A stretch of 64,000 nucleotides of DNA. Source: Massilia putida. GTDB lineage: Bacteria; Pseudomonadota; Gammaproteobacteria; Burkholderiales; Burkholderiaceae_D. The notes beneath the pieces were generated by a model, which did no database searches, had not been told where the DNA came from, and saw only the letters and a list, made by a program, of their open reading frames with translations. The stretch spans positions 6,634,001-6,698,000 of the forward strand of contig NZ_CP019038.1 in the NCBI RefSeq assembly GCF_001941825.1, read 5' to 3'. This document shows, piece by piece, positions 47,710 to 55,134 of this stretch; the first letter of the stretch is position 1; every line of letters starts with the position of its first letter. The translations under genes were made by a program, and so were the position numbers.

Positions 47710-49536
47710 ATGGACGAGCTGCTGCGCTACTACGAGGAAGAGCTGGGACTGTTCGGCCAGTTCGCGCGCGAATTCCGCGCCCGCTACCCGAAGCTGGCCG
47801 GCGACCTGCACGTGAGCGGCGAGACGTGGGACGATCCCGGCGTGGCGCGTCTCATCCAATCCGTCGCGTTGCTGTCCGCCCGCATCAACAAGCGTCTCGA
47901 CGACGACTATCCCAAGTTCACGGAAGCCTTGCTGGACAGCCTGTATCCCCATTACCTGCGACCGCTGCCGTCGTATTCCGTCGTGCAGGTGGGCTGCCGG
48001 ACGCCCGCCGAGGTGCCGGACAACCCGTCCGTGCTCGCGCGCGGCACGATGCTCCGGACCAGTGCAGGCACGGACGCGCCGTGCCTGTTCCGCACCGTCT
48101 ACGATGTGCTGCTGGCGCCGCTCGCGGTGGCGCGGCTCGCGTTCGTCCCGCTGCTCGACGTGCCGCGCGCGCTGCGCGCGCCGCGCGGGGCGGCCAGCGG
48201 CATCAGCCTCGCCATCGAGGTGACGCGCGCCGGGCTCGGGTTCGAGCGCCTGCCGGCGGCGCTGCGGTTGTTCGCCGACGGCGAGGCATCGACGCGCGCC
48301 GCGCTCATCGATGCGCTGTTCCTGCGCGCTGCCTTCGCCTGGCTGCAGCCGGAAGGCGACAAGGGATGGCTGCCGCTGGACCGCGTGCCGTTGCGGTTGG
48401 CGGGCCTGGCCGATGACGACGCGATGCTGCCGTATCCCGCGCGCTCGCATCCGGCGCCGCGCCTGCTGACGGAGTATTTCTGTTACCCGGAAAAATTCAA
48501 CTTCATCGACGTCGACCTGGCCGCGCTGCGCGACCTGCTGCCGCCGCGCTGCCGCCGTTTCACCCTGCACGTGGCGCTGTCCGGCATCGCCCCCGATTCC
48601 GATGCGGCCCGCCTGCTGGCCGGACTGGACGCGCGCAACCTGCTGCCCGGCTGCACCCCCGTCATCAATCTGTTTCCCAAGGCCGGCGCACCGTTGCAAC
48701 TCGCCTACACGAGCGCCGACTACCCGCTGCTGGCCGATTGGGCCCACGCGGGGGCGTACGAGATCCACAGCGTGGATGCGGTCCGTCTCGTGCGCGAGGG
48801 CGCGGTGACGCCGTTCGCGCCCCTGTACGCGCCCGGCGGCGATGGCAGCGCGAACGGCACGCACCACTGGATCGCGCGCCGCGACCATGCGACGGCGAGC
48901 ATCAGCCCAGGCCACGAGATGCGCATCGCCCTCGTCGACGGCGATTTCCGCCCGCTCGACGCGGCCGGCGCGACCCTGTCCACCGAACTGACCTGCAGCA
49001 ACCGCGATGTGCCGTCGCGCCTGCCGTACGGCCAGCCGCAGGGCGACTTGCGCAGCGATGAGCTGTCGGCCCTGGCCCCGGTGCGCATGTTGCGCAAACC
49101 GACGCCCAGCCGCCGCTTCGCCGGCGCGCGCGGCACGCACTGGCGCCTGATCGCCCATCTGGCGCTGAACCATGCCGGGCTGGCGATGGCCGGCCTGATT
49201 GATTTCCGCAAGATGCTCGCGCTGTACGATCTGCCGCGCTCTCCGGTGGCGCAGCGCCAGATCGCCGGCATCGTCGGGCTGGAGCACGGTACGGTGCGCG
49301 CGTGGATCGGCGCGGCGCCCGTGGCCAGCCTCACGCCCGGCATCGGCATCCGGCTCACCGTCGACGAAGACGCCTTCGCCGGCACCGGCCTGTATCCGTT
49401 CGTGCAGGTGCTCGACCATTATTTTGCCCTGCACGGCCAGCTCAATTGCTTCACCCGGCTGGAGGTCGTGTCGCACCAGACCGGCCGCGAAATCCTCGCC
49501 TGCGCTCCGCGGACGAGCGGCGGCGGATGGACCTGA
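47710..49536 (+). CDS. tssF: Type VI secretion baseplate subunit TssF
   Basis: 608 residues, the usual TssF length. DELLRYYEEELGLFGQFARE at the N-terminus, then RLIQSVALLSARINKRLDDDYP and YPHYLRPLPSYSVVQ, are the family signature. TssF with TssG and TssK builds the wedge of the T6SS baseplate. tssG follows with a 10-bp overlap. No other tss genes are in the window, so the pair is isolated from a main cluster. Confidence 0.93.
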   Translation: MDELLRYYEEELGLFGQFAREFRARYPKLAGDLHVSGETWDDPGVARLIQSVALLSARINKRLDDDYPKFTEALLDSLYPHYLRPLPSYSVVQVGCRTPAEVPDNPSVLARGTMLRTSAGTDAPCLFRTVYDVLLAPLAVARLAFVPLLDVPRALRAPRGAASGISLAIEVTRAGLGFERLPAALRLFADGEASTRAALIDALFLRAAFAWLQPEGDKGWLPLDRVPLRLAGLADDDAMLPYPARSHPAPRLLTEYFCYPEKFNFIDVDLAALRDLLPPRCRRFTLHVALSGIAPDSDAARLLAGLDARNLLPGCTPVINLFPKAGAPLQLAYTSADYPLLADWAHAGAYEIHSVDAVRLVREGAVTPFAPLYAPGGDGSANGTHHWIARRDHATASISPGHEMRIALVDGDFRPLDAAGATLSTELTCSNRDVPSRLPYGQPQGDLRSDELSALAPVRMLRKPTPSRRFAGARGTHWRLIAHLALNHAGLAMAGLIDFRKMLALYDLPRSPVAQRQIAGIVGLEHGTVRAWIGAAPVASLTPGIGIRLTVDEDAFAGTGLYPFVQVLDHYFALHGQLNCFTRLEVVSHQTGREILACAPRTSGGGWT

Positions 49537-50537
49537 TCGCCCGCCTGCTGGCCGAGCCCCAGCGCTTCGACTTCGTCCAGGCCGTGCGCCTGCTGCTGCT
49601 GGCGCTGCAAGGGCAGGGCATTCCCGCGCACCGCGCGCTCGCCCGCCACCTGCGCTTTACCAACAGCGTCGCGCTGGCGTTCCCGCCCAGCCAGGTCGAG
49701 GCGGCCGCGCGCGAGCCGGACGGCTATCGCCTCACGCCCAGCTTCATGGGCCTGCTGGGCGCGCACGGGGCGCTGCCGCTGCACGTGACGGAGCGCATCC
49801 TCGCGCTGCCGGCGGACGGGCCGGAGGCGCGAGCCACCCGCGCGTTCCTCGACATGTTCAGCACGCGCATGCTCGCGCTGTGGTATCGGGCGTGGCAGAA
49901 ATACCGGGTCGAACACCTCGTGGCCGGCCCGCGCGACGGATACCTGCCGCTGCTGCTGGCGCTGGCCGGCGTGCCGGCCGGGGGCACGTTCGCGGCCGAC
50001 GGCGTGCCCGATACCGCGCTGGCGGCGTTCGCCGGCGTGCTGCGCCGGCGGCCCGTGCCGGCGGCCGTGCTGAGCCGGGTACTGGCCAGCCACTTCGGCG
50101 TGGCCGTCGGTGTGCAGGAAGGCATCGGCCGCTGGGACCGGCTCGCGTCCTGCGAGCAGAGCGTCCTCGGCGCCAACGTATTGCTAGGCCGCCGGGCGCT
50201 GCTGGGCGCGCGCAGCTGGCGCCCGGACCTGCGCGTGCGCGTGCGCATCGGCCCCCTCGACCGCGCCCGCTACGACCATTTCCTGCCCGGCGCGCCGGGC
50301 GCCCGCGCGCTGCGCAGGCTGTTGGGCCTGTTCGCCATACCGACGCTCGCCTACGACATCGTGCCCGTGCTGCGCCGGGCGGATCTGGGCCCCGTGCAAC
50401 TGACGCCATGCGGCCGCCGGCTCGGCCTGGACAGCTATCTGCTGAGCGCACCCGCCACGGCCGACCGCGCGGACCTCTGCTACGAACTCCGCCCGCTCGA
50501 TCCGCTGCCGCCGCTGCCCGCCGTAAAATCCTCTTGA
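49527..50537 (+). CDS. tssG: Type VI secretion baseplate subunit TssG
   Basis: 336 residues. EPQRFDFVQAVRLLLLA and the FTNSVALAFPPSQVEAA and TPSFMGLLGAHGALPLHVTE segments are typical of TssG. FLDMFSTRMLALWYRAWQKY is another family mark. The ATG overlaps the end of tssF, so translation is coupled. The stop codon lies inside the -35 region of the copA promoter. tssH, which often follows, is absent. Confidence 0.92.
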   Translation: MDLIARLLAEPQRFDFVQAVRLLLLALQGQGIPAHRALARHLRFTNSVALAFPPSQVEAAAREPDGYRLTPSFMGLLGAHGALPLHVTERILALPADGPEARATRAFLDMFSTRMLALWYRAWQKYRVEHLVAGPRDGYLPLLLALAGVPAGGTFAADGVPDTALAAFAGVLRRRPVPAAVLSRVLASHFGVAVGVQEGIGRWDRLASCEQSVLGANVLLGRRALLGARSWRPDLRVRVRIGPLDRARYDHFLPGAPGARALRRLLGLFAIPTLAYDIVPVLRRADLGPVQLTPCGRRLGLDSYLLSAPATADRADLCYELRPLDPLPPLPAVKSS

Positions 50538-50564
50538 CCTTCCCATCGTGGGAAGGCATATCCT
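50534..50564 (+). promoter_or_regulatory. CueR/MerR-type copper promoter of copA
   Basis: TTGACC (50534-50539) and TATCCT (50559-50564) are 19 bp apart, the over-long spacer of MerR-family promoters. The spacer region holds a perfect palindrome CCTTCCCA-TCG-TGGGAAGG (50538-50556), which matches the CueR operator form. The -35 overlaps the tssG stop. copA starts 28 bp further. cueR is not in the window. Confidence 0.82.
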
Positions 50565-50591
50565 GTGCTGGCAATCACAGGAGAAGACGAT

Positions 50592-53033
50592 ATGGCACTC
50601 GACATCGACGTCGAAGGAATGACGTGCGCATCGTGCGTGGCGCGCGTGGAAAAGGCGCTCAAGGCCGTGCCGGGCGTGCGCGACGCGAGCGTGAACCTGG
50701 CCACGGAACGGGCGGCCGTGCAGGGCGATGGACTCGATGTGGCGGCCATCGTGGCCGCCGTCGAGCGGGCCGGTTACGCGGCGCGGCCGGCGGGATCGGG
50801 CAAGGCGGAGGCGCCCGCGGCGCGCGGCCTGCCGGCGTGGTGGCCCGTGGCAGTGGCCGCGCTGCTCAGCGTTCCGCTCATCGCGCCGATGCTTTTGTCT
50901 CCGTTCGGCATCGACTGGATGCTGCCCGGCTGGCTGCAACTGCTGCTGGCGACGCCCGTCCAATTCTGGCTCGGCGCGCGTTTTTACCGGGCCGGCTGGA
51001 AGGCCGTGCGCGCCGGCGCCGGCAATATGGATCTGCTGGTCGCCATCGGCACGTCGGCCGCGTACTTCCTGTCGCTGTATCAGTTGCTGAACGCGGGCTC
51101 GCATGCGATGCCGCACCTGTATTTCGAGTCCGCCGCCGTCGTCATCACGCTCGTCCTGCTCGGCAAATGGCTGGAGGGCCGCGCGCGCCACCAGACCGTC
51201 GCCGCCATCCGCGCGCTGGAAGCGTTGCGACCCGCCGAAGCCATCGTCCGGCGCGACGGCCGCGATACGGTCATTCCGTTGGCCGACCTGCGCGCCGGCG
51301 ACCTGATGGTCGTGCGGCCGGGTGAGCGGGTGCCGGCCGACGGCCGCGTCACGGAAGGCGCGAGCCATCTCGACGAATCGCTGCTGACGGGCGAGAGCCT
51401 GCCCGTGGCGAAGGGCGCGGGCGACCGCGTGACGGGCGGCGCCGTCAATGGCGAAGGCCTGCTGCTCGTCGAAGCGACCGCCGTCGGCGCGGACAGCATG
51501 CTGGCCCGGATCATCCGCATGGTCGAGGATGCGCAGGCGGCGAAGGCCCCGATCCAGCGCCTCGTCGACAAGGTCAGCGCCGTGTTCGTGCCGGTCGTCC
51601 TGCTGATTTCACTCGTCACCTTGCTGGCCTGGGGCCTCGCCACCGGCGACTGGCAGCAGGCGTTGCTGAACGCCGTCGCCGTGCAGGTGATCGCGTGCCC
51701 GTGCGCGCTGGGCCTCGCCACGCCCACCGGGATCATGGTCGGGACGGGCGCGGCCGCGCGCCACGGCATCCTGATCAAGGACGCGGAAGCGCTGGAGACG
51801 GCGCACGCATTGCAGACGGTCGTGTTCGACAAGACCGGCACGCTGACGGAAGGCCGGCCGCGCGTCGTCGCGCTGGAAGGCAACGACACGCGCCGGCTGT
51901 TGGCGCTGGCCGCGGCCGTGCAGCAGGGCAGTGCGCACCCGCTGGCGCGCGCCGTGGCGGAGCTGGCGGCGGCGCGCGACGTGACCGCGCCCGTCGCGTC
52001 GGAGGCGGCCGCGCTGCCGGGCCGCGGCGTGCGGGCCCGCGTGGAGGGCGATGTCGTCTGGCTCGGCAACCGCCGCCTGCTGGACGAGATCGGGGCCGGG
52101 GCCGTGCTGCCGCCCGCGCTGGTCGCAGCCGCCGAACGCCATGAAGCGGAGGGCCGCACCGTGTCGTGGCTGGCCCGCGAACACGGCGGTGTGTTGGCCG
52201 TGGAAGGCGTGCTCGCATTCGGCGACCGCCTGAAGCCGACGAGCCGGGCCGCCATCGCCCGTTTGCGCGAACTCGGCGTGGACAGCATGATGCTCAGCGG
52301 CGACAACGAAGGCAGCGCGCGCGCCGTCGCCGAGTCGCTGGGCCTGACGCGCTGGGTCGCGCACGTGCAGCCGCAGGACAAGGCCGAGGTCGTGCGCGGC
52401 CTGATGCGCGAAGGGCGCAAGGTGGGCATGGTGGGCGACGGCATCAACGACGCGCCGGCGCTGGCGGCGGCCGACGTGGGCATCGCCATGGCCGGCGGCA
52501 CGGACGTCGCGCTGCACACGGCCGCGATCACGCTGATGCGGGGCGACCCGCTGCTCGTGGCGGATGCCATCGACATCTCGGACCGCACCTGGCGCAAGAT
52601 CCGCCAGAACCTGATGTGGGCTTTCGTCTACAACGTCGTCGGCATCCCCGTCGCGGCGCTCGGCCTGCTGAATCCCGTGCTGGCCGGGGCGGCGATGGCG
52701 GCAAGTTCCGTCAGCGTCGTCACCAATGCGCTGCTGCTGCGGCGCTGGCGGCCGGCGCCGCGTCCCTTTGGCGCCGAACCGATTTCAACCAACGGGGCGG
52801 AACCGCCCCAAGTACAAGGAGCACACACGATGTATGAATTGACCGTCGAAGACATGAGCTGCGGCCACTGCGTGGGCCGCGTCACCAAGTCCGTGCAGGC
52901 CATCGACAAGGATGCGAAGGTCGAGATCGACCTGCCGACCAAGAAGGTGAAGATCGACAGCACGGCCGACCTGGACACGATCGCGAAGGCGATCGATGCG
53001 ACGGGTTATCCGGTCACGGCCAAAAGCGCGTGA
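50592..53033 (+). CDS. copA: Copper-exporting P1B-type ATPase with fused C-terminal HMA domain
   Basis: 813 residues. The N-terminal HMA is GMTCASC. The ATPase has LLTGESLPV, the ion site [12 protein letters not shown] (about residue 367), the phosphorylation site [11 protein letters not shown] (about 412), SAHPLARAV and [16 protein letters not shown] (about 615). It pumps Cu(I) to the periplasm. Unusually, after the last helix and LLLRRWRP a linker of about 25 residues leads in frame to a second HMA with GHC (CGHC at about 757-760), the size of a CopZ chaperone. The start at 50592 follows ACAGGAGAAGACGAT. Expression should be copper-induced from the CueR-type promoter. Confidence 0.94.
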   Translation: MALDIDVEGMTCASCVARVEKALKAVPGVRDASVNLATERAAVQGDGLDVAAIVAAVERAGYAARPAGSGKAEAPAARGLPAWWPVAVAALLSVPLIAPMLLSPFGIDWMLPGWLQLLLATPVQFWLGARFYRAGWKAVRAGAGNMDLLVAIGTSAAYFLSLYQLLNAGSHAMPHLYFESAAVVITLVLLGKWLEGRARHQTVAAIRALEALRPAEAIVRRDGRDTVIPLADLRAGDLMVVRPGERVPADGRVTEGASHLDESLLTGESLPVAKGAGDRVTGGAVNGEGLLLVEATAVGADSMLARIIRMVEDAQAAKAPIQRLVDKVSAVFVPVVLLISLVTLLAWGLATGDWQQALLNAVAVQVIACPCALGLATPTGIMVGTGAAARHGILIKDAEALETAHALQTVVFDKTGTLTEGRPRVVALEGNDTRRLLALAAAVQQGSAHPLARAVAELAAARDVTAPVASEAAALPGRGVRARVEGDVVWLGNRRLLDEIGAGAVLPPALVAAAERHEAEGRTVSWLAREHGGVLAVEGVLAFGDRLKPTSRAAIARLRELGVDSMMLSGDNEGSARAVAESLGLTRWVAHVQPQDKAEVVRGLMREGRKVGMVGDGINDAPALAAADVGIAMAGGTDVALHTAAITLMRGDPLLVADAIDISDRTWRKIRQNLMWAFVYNVVGIPVAALGLLNPVLAGAAMAASSVSVVTNALLLRRWRPAPRPFGAEPISTNGAEPPQVQGAHTMYELTVEDMSCGHCVGRVTKSVQAIDKDAKVEIDLPTKKVKIDSTADLDTIAKAIDATGYPVTAKSA
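52794..53033 (+). other. Internal start and hairpin giving a possible separate CopZ
   Basis: GGGGCGG-AA-CCGCCCC (52794-52809) can fold as a hairpin; AAGGAG (52816-52821) lies 8 bases before an ATG at 52830. From there 67 codons in the copA frame encode a complete HMA metallochaperone: [20 protein letters not shown], metal site CGHC. A normal gene pair would have this layout, with copA ending before the hairpin. Here the ATPase frame reads through, so one mRNA may give the fusion and free CopZ-like protein. Confidence 0.65.
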
Positions 53034-53034
53034 C

Positions 53035-53529
53035 TCACTCGATCTTCTTGACGAAGCCGACATAGATCCGCCGGACGATGAAGTGATCGAACCCGGTCTG
53101 GCGGAGTGTACGGGTCCCGGTGCGATAAGTCCGCACGCTGCCGTCGACGGCATCGTTCGCGTCGACCGTCAGGCCGGGCGTCTTGCCGAACGCATGCTTC
53201 CACGTCAGGTTCACGTTGCTGGTCGGCCCGAAGCGGCCGAGCGGCGTGATGCCGGCCGACCGGCCGTGCGCGTCGAGCGACACGTCGTCGCGGCCGGTGC
53301 CGTACGCGGCCCTGAGATTCAGGTAGCCCGACACGCCGTCCTGGCGCACGGGGCCGGCGACGTCGGGCGTGTCGAGCACCAGCGTGTCGCCGACCTGGTG
53401 GACGGTCTTGCCGAGCTGCCTGGCGACGGCTTCTTTCCTGGCCGTGACGGTGACCGTCGGGTCGGCGCGCACCGGTGCCGGCAGCGCGGCGACCCCGGAC
53501 AGGACCGCGGGGGACATCGTCTTGAGCAC
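53035..53529 (-). pseudogene. Internally deleted TonB-dependent receptor remnant
   Basis: The 165-residue frame has a signal peptide, then VTVTARKEAVARQLGKTVHQ, which resembles the plug start of TonB-dependent receptors, and about 95 residues like the last barrel strands (NVNLTWKHAFGKTPGLTVDA, then RRIYVGFVKKIE at the end). Whole receptors have 700 or more residues, so the middle is missing. The frame is intact, but a plugless stub cannot form a barrel. AAAGGACACGAC precedes the GTG at 53529; an ATG at 53544 is possible. Convergent with copA, one base between stops. Confidence 0.6.
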
Positions 53530-53698
53530 GTCGTGTCCTTTCATCCGATGCAGCGGATTGTCGGGGACAACCGGCGCCGCCGGACGCGGCGTGTGACCAA
53601 CTTCTCGTTCGGCGTGACGTGCGTGGCACCGTTGCATTTCGATGCGTCGCCCATCGTGGGGGTGATGCAAGAATGGACACACGTGGTAGCATGTTGAT

Positions 53699-54094
53699 AT
53701 GACGGGGAGATTACAGGCGGGTATGGGCATCTTGAGGCGCATGTTTGCAACACGGACCATCCAAAGCCGGCGCCAGGTCGGCGAGCGGGCCGCGCAGGTC
53801 ATCGACCGGGTGATCTTCGACATGGGCGTCGACCGCCTCGTGCAGGGTACGTTCGGGCTCGATCGCCACTGCCGTCCGCACTTCTCCACTGCGCACGTGG
53901 CGCCCGGCCGCGACGGCGTCGCGGTGGCGCTGGCGCAGTTGGCCGAATGCGCCGCGCTGCGGGCCGCGGCCAACGACGATCCCGATCCGCTCACGCTCAG
54001 GACGCACCTGGACGCCGTGGTCGCGGGTCTGCTGCGCGAGTTCGAGGCCCGCTCGCCGCGCTTTCGCGCATTGCCCGCGGTAGCGGCCGCATAA
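53699..54094 (+). CDS. Hypothetical protein
   Basis: 131 residues with no family I recognise. It has an arginine-rich amphipathic N-terminus (LRRMFATRTIQSRRQVGERA), a middle around VIFDMGVDRLVQGTFG, then a helix, and an Ala-rich tail. No membrane segment. No good ribosome site precedes the first ATG; ATGs at 53723 and 53741 are alternatives. The frame is consistent with genome codon use. Confidence 0.5.
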   Translation: MTGRLQAGMGILRRMFATRTIQSRRQVGERAAQVIDRVIFDMGVDRLVQGTFGLDRHCRPHFSTAHVAPGRDGVAVALAQLAECAALRAAANDDPDPLTLRTHLDAVVAGLLREFEARSPRFRALPAVAAA

Positions 54095-54116
54095 GCCGCA
54101 CAGGGCCGCATCGATG

Positions 54117-55055
54117 TCAGCGCATCGCCGAACGCAACGCGCCCGACTCGAAATAGATATGGCGGATGGCCGGATACGCGGCCGCCACCGCTTTCTCCAC
54201 GCGCTCGATCGCCGCTTCCACTTCGTCGATGCGCATGCCGCGGTTGAATTGCACGGCGGCGGTCAACAGCACCTCGTCCGGCCCCAATTGCATGCTGAGC
54301 AGCTCGCCGACGTTCTGGATGGACGGGTCGGCGGCGAGGATCTCGCACACGCGCCGCGTGGCCTCAGTGCCGATGCCTTCGCCGACGAGCAGCGCGCCCG
54401 TCTCGCGCGCGAGGGCGAACGCGGCACCCACGAGCAACAGGCCGATCATGATCGACGCGGCCGGATCGAAATACGGGTTGTCGAACACAAAGCCCAGCGT
54501 GATGCCGACGGCCGCGATGGCGAGGCCCAGCAGGGCGGCCGTGTCCTCGATGAACACCGTGAACACGGACGCGTCCTTGCTGGTATGGACAGTCTGCCAC
54601 AGCGAAGCGCCCGGTTTGCGCCGCTTGTTGAGCGCCCGCCGCGACACGTTCCAGCTATAGCCTTCGAAGCACGCGGAGACGGCCAGCACGACATAGTTCC
54701 ACATCGGATCCTCGAGCGGCTCCGGATGGCGCAGGGCTTCGACGCCGTGATAGATGGAGAGTCCGCCGCCCAGCGAGAACACGGACAGCGCGACGAGCAG
54801 GGCCCAGAAATACAGCGCCTTGCCGTAGCCGAACGGATGGCGTTTGTCGGGCGGCTTTTCGCTGTTCCGTTCACCGATCAGCAGCAGGACCTCGTTGCCC
54901 GTGTCGACGGCCGAGTGGATGCCTTCGGCCAGCATGGCGGCGCTGCCCGTGATGGCGGCGACGATGAATTTGGCGGCGGCGATGTCCAGGTTCGCGAAGA
55001 CGGCCGCGTAGATCACCTTGCGCGAGCCGCCGTCTTTCTGTTCCGTGTCCGTCAT
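54117..55055 (-). CDS. Cation diffusion facilitator (CDF) metal transporter
   Basis: 312 residues. Six helices, with AAITGSAAMLAEGIHSAVDT (helix 2 metal site H-x-x-x-D) and FTVFIEDTAALLGLAIAAVG (helix 5). The C-terminal cytoplasmic domain begins near residue 215 (PSIQNVGELLSMQLGPDEVL). This is the CDF group with a glycine-rich helix 3. It exports a divalent metal such as Zn or Mn in exchange for protons; the metal is not clear. The open frame extends far upstream but the fold starts at 55055. Confidence 0.9.
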   Translation of the reverse strand: MTDTEQKDGGSRKVIYAAVFANLDIAAAKFIVAAITGSAAMLAEGIHSAVDTGNEVLLLIGERNSEKPPDKRHPFGYGKALYFWALLVALSVFSLGGGLSIYHGVEALRHPEPLEDPMWNYVVLAVSACFEGYSWNVSRRALNKRRKPGASLWQTVHTSKDASVFTVFIEDTAALLGLAIAAVGITLGFVFDNPYFDPAASIMIGLLLVGAAFALARETGALLVGEGIGTEATRRVCEILAADPSIQNVGELLSMQLGPDEVLLTAAVQFNRGMRIDEVEAAIERVEKAVAAAYPAIRHIYFESGALRSAMR

Positions 55056-55134
55056 GGTGTAGAGTGCTCGGCTATGTGTCGAACCAAGTGTAGCCAATCC
55101 GCCGCGGGCGGCTTGCACGGCTGGGAGCGTGTCG

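Noticed and set aside
47710..50537. tssFG as part of a phage-tail-like or toxin cluster
   Set aside because: Neighbours are a GST and a copper ATPase; no sheath, tube, spike, effector or immunity gene is present.
50538..50556. Copper-promoter palindrome as a terminator for tssG
   Set aside because: Stem of 8 bp but no T-run follows, and the fit to a MerR-type promoter with 19-bp spacer is far better.
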